From the NCBI GenBank assembly GCA_902778665.1, contig CACYYN010000004.1, forward strand, positions 1 through 64,000: a stretch of 64,000 nt of DNA, written 5' to 3'. Position 1 is the first letter of the stretch, and every line of letters starts with the position of its first letter. Origin of the DNA: Oscillospiraceae bacterium (GTDB lineage: Bacteria; Bacillota; Clostridia; Oscillospirales; Oscillospiraceae). Positions 16,305-24,791 of the stretch are shown here, piece by piece. The position numbers were made by a program, and so were the translations under genes. The notes beneath the pieces were generated by a model. That model was given only the letters and a program-made list of their open reading frames with translations. It was not told the DNA's origin and did no database searches.

Positions 16305-17150
16305 ATGAGCACAAAGAAAGAAACCGTTCTCGTCCCGATGCCCTCCGTCAATATGATTCCGGAGCGGGATTTTGATAAATCCCCCGCACTGGAGTGCATT
16401 AATCTGGGTATTTCCTTCGGCGGGCTGAAAGCTGTGGAAAACTTCAACATTGCCCTGGGGCGCACGGAGATTTCCGGCCTGATCGGCCCCAACGGGGCGG
16501 GGAAGACCACTGTTTTCAACCTGCTCACCAAGGTTTATGAGCCAACGGAAGGCACGATTCTGCTGGAGGGGAAGGACACCAAGTCTCTCACGACGGCGCA
16601 GGTCAATCAGGCCGGTATTGCCAGAACCTTCCAGAATATCCGCCTGTTCCAGAACCTCACCGTGGAGGACAATGTCAAGGTAGCGATGGATTCCCAGATG
16701 AAGTATTCTCTCCTCAGCGGCATTCTCCGTCTGCCTTCTTACTGGAAGGAGGAGCGGGTTGCCCGGGAGCGTGCAATGGAGCTGCTGAGCATCTTCAACA
16801 TGCAGGATCTGGCAGATACCAAGGCGGGCTCTCTGCCCTACGGCGCCCAGAGACGTCTGGAAATCGTTCGCGCCATGGCAACCAATCCCACCATTCTTCT
16901 GCTGGACGAGCCCGCTGCCGGCATGAATCCCTCGGAAACTGCTGAGCTGATGGAGAACATCTCCCACATCCGGGATATGTTCCACATTGCCATTCTGCTC
17001 ATCGAGCATGACATGAACCTGGTGATGAACATCTGCGAGGGCATTGCCGTGATGAATTTCGGCCGCATCATCGCCAAGGGCACGCCGTCCCAGATTCAAG
17101 CGAACCCGGCTGTGATTGAGGCATACCTGGGAAAGAAGAAGGAGGCGTGA
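16305..17150 (+). CDS. livG: Branched-chain amino acid ABC transporter ATPase LivG
   Basis: An ABC ATPase with Walker A GPNGAGKTT, a Q-loop stretch GIARTFQNIRLF, a signature-region variant PYGAQRRLEIVRAMA and Walker B ILLLDEPAAGMNPSE, then a switch His in LLIEHDM. These are typical of LivG rather than LivF. About 30 extra N-terminal residues precede the usual start of the fold. It energises import through LivHM. Its end and the livF start are separated by one base. Confidence 0.93.
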   Translation: MSTKKETVLVPMPSVNMIPERDFDKSPALECINLGISFGGLKAVENFNIALGRTEISGLIGPNGAGKTTVFNLLTKVYEPTEGTILLEGKDTKSLTTAQVNQAGIARTFQNIRLFQNLTVEDNVKVAMDSQMKYSLLSGILRLPSYWKEERVARERAMELLSIFNMQDLADTKAGSLPYGAQRRLEIVRAMATNPTILLLDEPAAGMNPSETAELMENISHIRDMFHIAILLIEHDMNLVMNICEGIAVMNFGRIIAKGTPSQIQANPAVIEAYLGKKKEA

Positions 17151-17151
17151 G

Positions 17152-17859
17152 ATGGGAATTATCCTGAAAGTGGAGAACATCAATGTCTATTACGGCAACA
17201 TTCATGCCATCAAGGATGTCTCCTTTGAAGTGAATGAGGGCGAAATCGTCACACTGATTGGAGCAAACGGAGCAGGGAAATCCAGCTCCCTCAACACCAT
17301 CACCGGCCTGCTCCGGAGCAGAACGGGGTCCATCGAGTTCGATGGGGAGAATATCTCCCACACGCCTGCGCATAAAATCGTCAGCAAGGGTCTCGCCCTG
17401 GTGCCCGAAGGCAGAAGAATCTTCCAGCAGATGACCGTGAAGGAAAATCTGGATATGGGTGCCTATACCGGCAGAGACGGTTTTGACGACCGCCTGGCGG
17501 AGGTTTACGAACGTTTCCCCCGTCTGAAGGAGAGAGAAAAACAGATCGCCGGCACGCTCAGCGGCGGCGAGCAGCAGATGCTGGCCATGGGCAGGGCTTT
17601 GATGAGCTCCCCGAAGCTGCTGATGCTGGATGAGCCCTCCATGGGTCTTGCGCCGATTCTGGTGGAGCAGATTTTCGATATTATTTCATCTCTTCACAAG
17701 GCAGGCACCACCATTTTGCTGGTGGAGCAGAATGCACAGGCTGCCCTGGCCGTGGCAAACCGTGGCTATGTGCTGGAGACGGGAAGAATTGTCACCAGCG
17801 GCACCGGCAGAGAGCTGCTCAATTCTGCTGCCATCAAAAAAGCCTATCTGGGCGGTTAA
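17152..17859 (+). CDS. livF: Branched-chain amino acid ABC transporter ATPase LivF
   Basis: An ABC ATPase with Walker A GANGAGKSS, signature LSGGEQQMLAMGRAL and Walker B LLMLDEPSMGLAP, which is the LivF form. I placed the start at 17152, directly after the livG stop with aaggagg just upstream. An earlier in-frame ATG at 17116 lies inside livG. The product is 235 residues, the usual LivF length. It completes the transporter. No terminator is visible before the valS promoter 8 bases later, so some read-through into the valS T-box is possible. Confidence 0.93.
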   Translation: MGIILKVENINVYYGNIHAIKDVSFEVNEGEIVTLIGANGAGKSSSLNTITGLLRSRTGSIEFDGENISHTPAHKIVSKGLALVPEGRRIFQQMTVKENLDMGAYTGRDGFDDRLAEVYERFPRLKEREKQIAGTLSGGEQQMLAMGRALMSSPKLLMLDEPSMGLAPILVEQIFDIISSLHKAGTTILLVEQNAQAALAVANRGYVLETGRIVTSGTGRELLNSAAIKKAYLGG

Positions 17860-17866
17860 TTTCCGC

Positions 17867-17895
17867 TTGACTTTTCGGAGACGGCATTTTATAAT
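17867..17895 (+). promoter_or_regulatory. Promoter of valS
   Basis: TTGACT at 17867-17872 and TATAAT at 17890-17895 are separated by 17 bases. Transcription would begin near 17902, at the start of the T-box leader. Confidence 0.75.
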
Positions 17896-17901
17896 TCCCT
17901 T

Positions 17902-18157
17902 AATTGCTGTGAAGGGCAGGAGTACGCAGAATTTGCATGTTCAGAGAGAAGGCGGCCGGTGAAAGCCTTTCATTGCAGGCTGCGGAAGGTCGGCCCGGAG
18001 CTCCGGGGGTGAAAGGTGTAGTAAGTCCCGGCGGGCGATTCCCGTTACAGGATCAGGGGCATAAATGCCCTGCAGAGTGCCGCAATTTTTGCGGAAGTCA
18101 GGTGGGACCGTGGTAAGTTTTTATCACCCTGAGGTTTATCCTCAGGGTTTTTCTTTT
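17902..18157 (+). promoter_or_regulatory. T-box riboswitch controlling valS
   Basis: The leader has the order of a T-box. An AGTA motif is at 17921-17924, and a distal stem I loop GGTGAAAGCC is at 17958-17967. The specifier region is near 18016-18023, where every plausible register (GTG, GTA, GTA) is a valine codon. A T-box sequence aggtgggaccgtgg at 18100-18113 would pair with the tRNA acceptor end. The terminator has an 8-bp stem (18127-18134 with 18140-18147) and TTTTTCTTTT. Uncharged tRNA-Val should stabilise the antiterminator and turn valS on. Confidence 0.88.
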
Positions 18158-18198
18158 CGGAAAAACCCTGGGAGATTTCAGAGAAGGAGGAGTTCGAA

Positions 18199-20838
18199 AT
18201 GAAAGAACTTCCGAAAGTGTACGACCCGAAAAAGGTCGAAAAGAAAATCTACGACATGTGGATGGACGGGAATTATTTCCGTGCGGAGATTGACCCGAAG
18301 AAAAAGCCTTTCAGTATTGTGATGCCGCCCCCCAATGTTACGGGGCAGCTCCATCTCGGCCATGCTATCGATGCCACCCTTCAGGACATTCTGACCCGCT
18401 ATAAGCGCATGCAGGGCTATTCCGCCCTCTGGCTTCCGGGTGTGGACCATGCCGGCATCGCCACCCAGATCAAGGTGGAGGAAGAGCTGCGCACCAAGGA
18501 AGGCCTGACGCGCTACGATCTCGGTCGTGACCGCTTCCTGGAGCGTGTATGGGCATGGAAAGAGCATTTCGGTAACCGCATTGTGGAGCAGCAGAAGACG
18601 CTGGGCGTCTCGGCTGACTGGAGCCGTTCCCGCTTCACGATGGATGATGTCTGTGCAAAGGCTGTGCGCGAAACCTTCTGCGATCTCTATGAAAAGGGCC
18701 TTATTTACAAGGGCAGAAGAATTATCAACTGGTGCCCCCACTGCCGCACGGCGCTTTCCGATGCGGAAGTGGAATATAAGGATATTCCCGGCCATTTCTG
18801 GTATATCCGCTATCCGGTTGAGAACTCCGATGAGGAGTTTATCATCGCCACCACACGGCCTGAAACCATGCTGGGCGACACCGGCGTTGCCGTGAACCCT
18901 GCGGATGAAAAATATCAGCATCTGGTTGGCAAAAACGCGATTCTCCCGCTGGTGGGCAGAAAGTTGCCGATCGTGGCGGATGATTACGTGGAGCTGGGCT
19001 TCGGTACCGGCGCCGTGAAAATGACCCCCTGCCACGACCCCAACGACTATGAGGTTGCCCTTCGGCATAACCTGGAGATGATTCAGGTGATTGACGAGGA
19101 TGCGAAGATCATCAACGACGGCTGCGGCGGCAGATATGACGGGATGGACCGCTACGAGTGCCGCGAGCAGATTGTGAAGGATCTGGAAGAGCAGGGTTAC
19201 CTGGTGAAGGTGGAAGATTACAGTCACAACGTGGGCTGCTGCTACCGCTGCGGAACTACCGTGGAACCTATGACCAGCCCTCAGTGGTTTGTTAAGATGG
19301 CACCTCTGGCTGAGAAGGCCATAGAGGTTGTAAAGGACGGCCGGATTAAATTCGTGCCGGAGCGTTTTACCAAGACCTATCTCAACTGGATGGAGAACGT
19401 GCATGACTGGTGTATCTCCCGCCAGCTCTGGTGGGGCCATCAGATTCCTGCGTGGTATTGCGATGACTGCGGCCATATCACCGTCAGCAGGGAAGATGCC
19501 TGCGAGTGTGAAGCCTGCCACAGCAAAAAGATCCATCGGGAAGAGGATGTGCTGGACACCTGGTTTTCTTCGGCTCTCTGGCCCTTCAGCACCATGGGCT
19601 GGCCGGATCATACTCCTGAGCTTGATTACTGGTATCCCACGTCCGTCATGGTGACCGGGTATGACATTATCTTCTTCTGGGTTGCCCGTATGATCTTCTC
19701 CGGTATGGAGCAGATGAAGAAGGAGCCGTTCAAAACGGTCTTTATTCACGGTCTAGTGCGTGACAGTCAGGGCAGAAAGATGTCCAAATCTCTCGGCAAC
19801 GGCATTGACCCCATTGAAATGATTGATCAGTACGGGGCGGACGCACTGCGCTTCAACCTGATCACCGGTAACTCTCCCGGAAACGACATGCGTTTCTATG
19901 TGGAGAAGTGCGAGGCAATGCGCAACTTCTGCAACAAGATCTGGAATGCCTCCCGTTTTGTCATGATGAATCTCACCATAGACAAAAATGAGCTCCCGGA
20001 AAAGCTGGAGATCGAAGACAAATGGATTCTTTCCAAGCTCAACGATACCATCCGCGAAGTAAACATCAACATGGATGCCTATGAGCTGGGTGTTGCCTCC
20101 GGCAAGATTTATGACTTCATTTGGGACACCTATTGTGACTGGTATATAGAGCTCACCAAGCCCCGGCTGAACGCCGATAACGAGGAGCTTCGCATCAATA
20201 CGCAGAAGGTGCTGCTGTATGTCCTCACGGAGATACTCAAGCTTCTCCATCCGTTCATGCCGTTCATTACCGAGGAGATCTGGCAGGCACTGCCGCATGA
20301 GGAAAATGCACCCTCTGCTCTGATGATCTGCTCTTACCCCGCCTATGACGAGAAGCTCTCCTACCGCGAGGATGAGGCGAACTTTGAAATGGTGATGGAT
20401 GCCATCAAGGCTGTGCGTGCCCGCCGCGCCGAGATGAATGTTCCTCCCTCCAGAAAGGCCCATCTGTTCATTGTGACGGACAGGAAGGCGGCTTTCGAGG
20501 CAGGGCAGACCTACATCTCCAAGCTTGCGTACTCCAGCGATGTGTCCATCCTCTCCGACCTGCCAGCTGACAGCGACAAAATGGTTTCCGTGATCACCGA
20601 TAATGCACGTCTCTTCATGCCGATGTCTGACCTGGTTGACTTTGAGGCGGAGCGGGCAAGACTCACAAAGGAAATTGAAAAGACCGAAAAGCTGATCGCC
20701 GGTCAGGATGCAAAGCTTGCCAATACAAACTTCGTCTCCAGAGCGCCGGAGGCGGTTGTCAACGCCGAACGTGAGAAGAAGACGAAACTGGAAGCATTAC
20801 TTGAAAACCTGAAGCTCAGTTTGAACAATCTGGGTTAA
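18199..20838 (+). CDS. valS: Valyl-tRNA synthetase
   Basis: This 879-residue class I synthetase charges tRNA-Val. Visible are PPPNVTGQLHLGHA (HIGH-type motif near residue 52), the large editing domain (ATTRPETMLGDTGVAV) that hydrolyses Thr-tRNA-Val, and K527-M-S-K-S531. An anticodon-binding helical domain and a C-terminal coiled coil (about residues 815-875) follow. The length is normal. gaaggaggag lies before the ATG. It is controlled by the T-box immediately upstream and follows the liv transporter genes, so valine uptake and use are adjacent. Confidence 0.97.
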   Translation: MKELPKVYDPKKVEKKIYDMWMDGNYFRAEIDPKKKPFSIVMPPPNVTGQLHLGHAIDATLQDILTRYKRMQGYSALWLPGVDHAGIATQIKVEEELRTKEGLTRYDLGRDRFLERVWAWKEHFGNRIVEQQKTLGVSADWSRSRFTMDDVCAKAVRETFCDLYEKGLIYKGRRIINWCPHCRTALSDAEVEYKDIPGHFWYIRYPVENSDEEFIIATTRPETMLGDTGVAVNPADEKYQHLVGKNAILPLVGRKLPIVADDYVELGFGTGAVKMTPCHDPNDYEVALRHNLEMIQVIDEDAKIINDGCGGRYDGMDRYECREQIVKDLEEQGYLVKVEDYSHNVGCCYRCGTTVEPMTSPQWFVKMAPLAEKAIEVVKDGRIKFVPERFTKTYLNWMENVHDWCISRQLWWGHQIPAWYCDDCGHITVSREDACECEACHSKKIHREEDVLDTWFSSALWPFSTMGWPDHTPELDYWYPTSVMVTGYDIIFFWVARMIFSGMEQMKKEPFKTVFIHGLVRDSQGRKMSKSLGNGIDPIEMIDQYGADALRFNLITGNSPGNDMRFYVEKCEAMRNFCNKIWNASRFVMMNLTIDKNELPEKLEIEDKWILSKLNDTIREVNINMDAYELGVASGKIYDFIWDTYCDWYIELTKPRLNADNEELRINTQKVLLYVLTEILKLLHPFMPFITEEIWQALPHEENAPSALMICSYPAYDEKLSYREDEANFEMVMDAIKAVRARRAEMNVPPSRKAHLFIVTDRKAAFEAGQTYISKLAYSSDVSILSDLPADSDKMVSVITDNARLFMPMSDLVDFEAERARLTKEIEKTEKLIAGQDAKLANTNFVSRAPEAVVNAEREKKTKLEALLENLKLSLNNLG

Positions 20839-20844
20839 AGAGAA

Positions 20845-20980
20845 AAAATGAAACCCCCTCTGTTTTAAACAGAGGGGGTTGCTCAATTGACGTTTGAGCG
20901 GCTTACAGCTCACAGCGAAGGTAAAATTTATCGCGGGCCGTAAGCAAGAACCGTTGCATTTAACCCGTTTCTTGAACTGT
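20845..20980 (-). ncRNA. Unassigned structured small RNA with its own promoter and terminator
   Basis: On the minus strand a consensus promoter (20985-21013) drives about 135 bases that fold into consecutive hairpins. In transcript order these are a stem CAAGAA/TTCTTG closing 20945-20974, a 9-bp stem closing 20901-20945 with an inner GCGA/TCGC stem, a 6-bp stem closing 20881-20899, and a strong terminator at 20852-20880 with a T-rich run beyond it. No reading frame explains it. It lies between the valS stop and the minus-strand gene at 21081 and points toward valS. I do not recognise it as 6S, SRP, tmRNA or RNase P RNA. The function is unknown. Confidence 0.65.
20852..20880. terminator. Terminator between valS and the small RNA
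   Basis: A 14-bp stem (20852-20865 with 20867-20880, aaccccctctgttt on the plus-strand 5' arm) has almost no loop. On the minus strand it is followed by TTTCATTTTTTCTC, so it best ends the small RNA. It may also stop transcripts leaving valS. Confidence 0.75.
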
Positions 20981-20984
20981 ACCT

Positions 20985-21013
20985 ATTATAACCAAAAATA
21001 GAGCATTTGTCAA
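20985..21013 (-). promoter_or_regulatory. Consensus promoter of the small RNA
   Basis: On the minus strand, TTGACA (21008-21013) and TATAAT (20985-20990) are both perfect and are separated by 17 bases. This is the best promoter in the window. It drives only the structured RNA, implying strong expression. Confidence 0.85.
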
Positions 21014-21080
21014 CAGGTAAAACGAAAGAAATTTAGCTATTTTGCAATAAATGCCCAAATAATAACGGGAAATTCAAGAA

Positions 21081-21776
21081 TTACCGAGAAACATTAACAT
21101 TTCCTTCACAGGAAATTCCGTAAATCTCGACAGGCTGACTGTTGAAATTGACATAGGTGCCGTTAAATTCCCACTCACAGGAAAGGGGCAGAGAAACACT
21201 TTCTCCTGCCTTCAGGGGCACGGAAAAGGCATAACGCCCGAGCTCGGTGCTCTGCGGCTGGTTGAGGGATGCATTGACCGGGGCTGCATCCATCCGGTGG
21301 GAATCATCTCCAAGACGAATGGTCAGGCCGACTTTCGGTTCATTCCCATAGGTCAGGGCATAGTGATCGGCATAGACAACAACCTGCACCTGGGCATAAT
21401 CGTCACCCGCGGTGGAAGCATTCCAGTCTGCGTGAATATTCAGAAGCAGCGCCCGGCCGGATTCAATGCTGCCGTTTCCAAGAGGCAGAATCACAGGTTC
21501 CGGAGTGGGGGTTGGCACATAGGGTGTAGGCGTAGGGGGAGGAGCAGTGGGTTCGGGTGTGGCCTGAACGGGGGAAGGGGTTGTGATATTCTCCGCCGGG
21601 GCAGGAATCGCTGCCTGATCCGGATACTGTGTCTGATTCTCCTCCCGTATGGAGAATCCCGGAGAGAGGGGACTGCTGCCGCCCTCATCCGGCGTGCGCA
21701 TAATCATAAAGATTGCGCCGATGACTGCCAGAAAAAGCAGTAAAAATAGAACAATGCGTCCTGTCATTCTGTGCAT
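21081..21776 (-). CDS. Membrane-anchored extracytoplasmic protein, unknown function
   Basis: A 231-residue protein I do not recognise. One N-terminal transmembrane helix (about residues 8-26) is followed by a Pro/Thr/Ser-rich linker (about residues 45-95, repeats such as PTPTPYVPTPTPEP) of the kind that spans a cell wall. A C-terminal domain of about 135 residues has alternating hydrophobic stretches suggesting a beta sandwich (YAQVQVVVYADHYALTYG). A ggaaagg Shine-Dalgarno site precedes the ATG. It follows the SGNH-like gene on the same strand after 48 bases, so the two are probably co-transcribed and may act together at the surface. Confidence 0.65.
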   Translation of the reverse strand: MHRMTGRIVLFLLLFLAVIGAIFMIMRTPDEGGSSPLSPGFSIREENQTQYPDQAAIPAPAENITTPSPVQATPEPTAPPPTPTPYVPTPTPEPVILPLGNGSIESGRALLLNIHADWNASTAGDDYAQVQVVVYADHYALTYGNEPKVGLTIRLGDDSHRMDAAPVNASLNQPQSTELGRYAFSVPLKAGESVSLPLSCEWEFNGTYVNFNSQPVEIYGISCEGNVNVSR

Positions 21777-21824
21777 GGTACTTTCCTTTCCGACCGGAAT
21801 ACGGTCTGAAACAGCTGAGCTGTT

Positions 21825-22655
21825 TCAGGCTCTGGGGAGGGCATGTGTGCGCACATAACGCATGAAGGTTTCCAGACCCGCACGGTTGAGCGTTTTGCCG
21901 TTGGAGGAGGCATAGCGGTTTAACAGCTGCACGCTCTCACTCACTGCCTCCTGGGTGTTGAGAAAATATGCTCCGGTATCGCGGCATACGAGCTGCACCC
22001 AGTCATTTCCGTCACTGATTACGCCCACCGAAAGACCGTCACTCCCGTTGTAGCCTGCTATCACGCCGGGCAGGCCGCAGCAGATAATACGCGTGTCAGG
22101 GCTGGCGGCCTGGATCTCTTTGACAAGACCGTCGTAGTAGGTGATAAACGTGTTTTCATCCACACTGGTCAGTCCGTCTTCTCCGATGGCAATCATCAGG
22201 ACCTCAGGTTTGGAGATCATTGCTGCACTCACCGGAGATATCTCGCTTCCGTCATTGGGATAACGGATAACCGCGCTGTTCAGCGTGTCCATTTTCAGGC
22301 TGCCGGTGGGGGAACCCCACACCTTGTTGCTGTCCACAAGCCCGAGATCCCGGAGGCCGATATAGGTGCTGTCCACCAGGAAGGTGATCGAGGAGGTATA
22401 ACTGTCTCCACCGTCGGCTGTCTCACCCAACAGATGCAGAGGGCCGCGGGCATTGCCGCTGCCGAGAGCACTGGAAGTGAGGTCGGCAGTGTTGGTCTGG
22501 GCCGGGGCGTAGAGAGTATAGTCAAATCCCTGCTCGGGCGGCGTATACCGGCGGAACATGGCAAAAATCAGCCCAACAAAGATGAACAGGAAGCAGATAA
22601 AAATCCCTGCCACCCACACCATATTTTTCAGCGTTGTGAATCTGTTCTGTTTCAT
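21825..22655 (-). CDS. Membrane-anchored SGNH-hydrolase-like protein
   Basis: A 276-residue protein with one N-terminal transmembrane helix (about residues 13-34). The outer part resembles an SGNH/GDSL hydrolase: a first block ITFLVDSTYIGL in place of GDSR, then LMIAIGEDGL and FITYYDGLVKEIQAASPDTRIICCGLP, which match the central block of such enzymes. A C-terminal NRAGLETFMRYVRTH lacks an obvious Asp-x-x-His pair, so catalytic competence is doubtful. Possible roles are esterase or acetyl-transfer chemistry on wall polymers, or a non-enzymatic binding fold. It is paired with the gene at 21081. Confidence 0.5.
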   Translation of the reverse strand: MKQNRFTTLKNMVWVAGIFICFLFIFVGLIFAMFRRYTPPEQGFDYTLYAPAQTNTADLTSSALGSGNARGPLHLLGETADGGDSYTSSITFLVDSTYIGLRDLGLVDSNKVWGSPTGSLKMDTLNSAVIRYPNDGSEISPVSAAMISKPEVLMIAIGEDGLTSVDENTFITYYDGLVKEIQAASPDTRIICCGLPGVIAGYNGSDGLSVGVISDGNDWVQLVCRDTGAYFLNTQEAVSESVQLLNRYASSNGKTLNRAGLETFMRYVRTHALPRA

Positions 22656-22668
22656 ATCTCAATATAGC

Positions 22669-22701
22669 ATACCTTCGGCACCGGATGAATGCCGAAGGTA
22701 T
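22669..22701. terminator. Perfect intercistronic hairpin
   Basis: A perfect 12-bp stem (22669-22680 with 22690-22701, ataccttcggca on the plus-strand 5' arm) with a 9-base loop lies between the EF-G-like gene and the SGNH-like gene. No good T-run follows on the minus strand. It may terminate weakly or act as an RNA-processing or stability element. Confidence 0.5.
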
Positions 22702-22721
22702 GGATGAATTGGATTTTTGGA

Positions 22722-24719
22722 TTATTCTGCTTCGGCAGCCTTTGCTTCGGCAATAACCTTTTCCTGAACGTTGCCAGGAGCTTCCTGGTAACGGACAAAC
22801 TTGCAGGTGAACGTGCCACTGCCCTGGGTCATGGAACGGAGATCGATGGTATAGGTGCTCATTTCAGCCATCGGAACTTCCGCTTCAATGGTGGTCATTC
22901 CTTCATCAGCCGGCATGGAACCCATCATGGTGCCGCGGCGCTTGGAGTTGATGTCGCCGATGATAGCACCCTGATATTCATCAGGAATCGTGACAAACAG
23001 CTGGCCGATAGGCTCGAGGATGGTGGGCTTTGCCCTGGGGATACCGTCCTGATAGGCAAGGCGGGCTGCAGTCTGGAATGCCATATCGTTGGAGTCAACC
23101 GGGTGATAGGAGCCGTCGTACAGGGTTGCCTTCAGGCCGACCAGCGGATATCCTGCCAGAACGCCCTTCTGCACTGCGTTGCGCAGACCCTTTTCAACAG
23201 ACGGGAAGAAGTTTTTCGGAACAGAGCCGCCGAACACTTCTTCAGCAAAGATCATATCGTCCTGCTCTTCCTGCGGCTCGAAGCGGATCCATACATCACC
23301 GAACTGGCCGCTGCCGCCGGACTGCTTCTTGTGACGACCATGGGCTTCCACCTTGCTCTTGATCTTCTCGCGGTAGGCAACGCGTGCGGGGAGAAGGTCG
23401 GTTTCCACATTGTAGAGATTCTTGAGCTTGGAGCAGAGAACACCGATTTGGATATCGCCGGCGCCGGAGATAACCATCTGGTGAGTCTCGGGGTTGTTGT
23501 AGAGAGAGAAGGAGATGTCTTCCTCGTTGAGCTTAGAGAGGCCGGCTGCAACCTTGTCATCCTGGCCCTTGGTCTTCGGGGCGATAGCCATGGAATACAT
23601 GGGTTCGGGAATCTCGATTGCCGGGAGTTCGATATCGTCCTTGGAGTCGGTGAGTGTGTCACCGGTTTTCCAGTCCATCTTGCCGACGGCAACAATGTCA
23701 CCGCAGCAGGCATCGGCAACTTCCACGTTCTTCTTGCCGGTCATGGTGTAAAGACGACCCAGCTTATCATTGGAGGAAGCACGTACATTGCGCAGTGTGG
23801 CACCTGCAGCAACGGAGCCGGACATCATTTTAACCAGACTGTACTTGCCGAATTTATCGGAGATGGTCTTGAACACAAAACCGACAACCGGGCTTGCCTT
23901 CTCTTCGGGAGCCGGGCAGTAATCCGTGATGCCCTGGAGAATAGCCTCAGTGCCAACATTGGTCATAGCATCGCTTGCGAACACGGGAACAACCGCACGC
24001 TCTGCAACACCGACCTTCAGGCCTTCAATAATGTCCTTCTCATCCAGTTCCATGGTTTCAAAGAACTTTTCCATCAGCTCTTCGGTTGCACCGGCAGCTG
24101 CTTCCATCAGCTCTGCGCGCATGTCTTCCACATGGCCGGCATCGGCTGCGGGGATAGCAACCTTGGAGGTCTTCGCACCGTTTGTCATATAGCAGGTGTT
24201 GTGAACCAGGTCAATAACGCCCTTGCCGTCGCTGGTGGGAATGGTGACCGGGCAGACGATGCTGCCGTACTTCTTCTTCAGGTCTTCCAGAACCTTGAAG
24301 TAATCACCGTGCTCTTCATTGCATTTGGAAATGCAGAACATGACCGGCTTGTTTGCTGCCTTGAGATACTTCCAGCAGCGGTCGGCACCGACGGAGAGAC
24401 CGTCTTTGGCCGTGCAGAGAATCATACCTGCTTCCACGGCACGGATTGCGCAGAGCACTTCACCTGCAAAGTCAAAGAAGCCCGGCGTGTCCAGCACGTT
24501 GATCTTGCGGCCTGCAAACGTTACAGGGGCGATGGAAAGGGAAATGGAGATCTGGCGGCTGATTTCTTCGGCATCGTAGTCGCAGACGGTGTTACCGTCA
24601 GCAACTTTGCCGAGACGGTCGATCGCGCCGGTGACATACAGCATGCTTTCAGCAAGGCTGGTCTTGCCAGAATTACCATGGCCCATCAGAGCGATGTTGC
24701 GAATGTTTTTTGTTTCCAT
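22722..24719 (-). CDS. Elongation factor G-like GTPase, paralogue of FusA
   Basis: A 665-residue translational GTPase of the EF-G-like (FusA2-type) family. G1 is G13-H-G-N-S-G-K-T20, the switch I region reads YDAEEISRQISISLS as in this family, and G3 is DTPG at 77-80. The G4 motif, NKxD in most relatives, reads S131-K-C-N134, so the guanine-reading Asp is replaced. Domains II, III, IV (GGSGQFGDVWIRFEPQ) and V (RRGTMMGSMPADEGMTTIEAEVP) are present. It is not the main EF-G, which normally sits with rpsL-rpsG-tuf. The role of this family is poorly known. Confidence 0.88.
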   Translation of the reverse strand: METKNIRNIALMGHGNSGKTSLAESMLYVTGAIDRLGKVADGNTVCDYDAEEISRQISISLSIAPVTFAGRKINVLDTPGFFDFAGEVLCAIRAVEAGMILCTAKDGLSVGADRCWKYLKAANKPVMFCISKCNEEHGDYFKVLEDLKKKYGSIVCPVTIPTSDGKGVIDLVHNTCYMTNGAKTSKVAIPAADAGHVEDMRAELMEAAAGATEELMEKFFETMELDEKDIIEGLKVGVAERAVVPVFASDAMTNVGTEAILQGITDYCPAPEEKASPVVGFVFKTISDKFGKYSLVKMMSGSVAAGATLRNVRASSNDKLGRLYTMTGKKNVEVADACCGDIVAVGKMDWKTGDTLTDSKDDIELPAIEIPEPMYSMAIAPKTKGQDDKVAAGLSKLNEEDISFSLYNNPETHQMVISGAGDIQIGVLCSKLKNLYNVETDLLPARVAYREKIKSKVEAHGRHKKQSGGSGQFGDVWIRFEPQEEQDDMIFAEEVFGGSVPKNFFPSVEKGLRNAVQKGVLAGYPLVGLKATLYDGSYHPVDSNDMAFQTAARLAYQDGIPRAKPTILEPIGQLFVTIPDEYQGAIIGDINSKRRGTMMGSMPADEGMTTIEAEVPMAEMSTYTIDLRSMTQGSGTFTCKFVRYQEAPGNVQEKVIAEAKAAEAE

Positions 24720-24791
24720 GTGTTGATTCCTCTCTCAGTAATATGTGCAAATTGATATAAGAAAACAGGTTCTTAAACGCGTTACCGATTA

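Noticed and set aside
15123-17183. A 686-codon minus-strand frame opposite the liv genes
   Set aside because: It is the shadow of livM and livG with biased composition. The plus-strand genes carry all motifs.
20845-20980. 6S RNA as the identity of the structured minus-strand RNA
   Set aside because: 6S forms one long hairpin with a central bulge and is nearer 190 bases in Firmicutes. This RNA is a chain of short hairpins of about 135 bases.
22689-24755. A 688-codon plus-strand frame opposite the EF-G-like gene
   Set aside because: The minus-strand protein has clear GTPase motifs and a ribosome site. The plus frame is its mirror.
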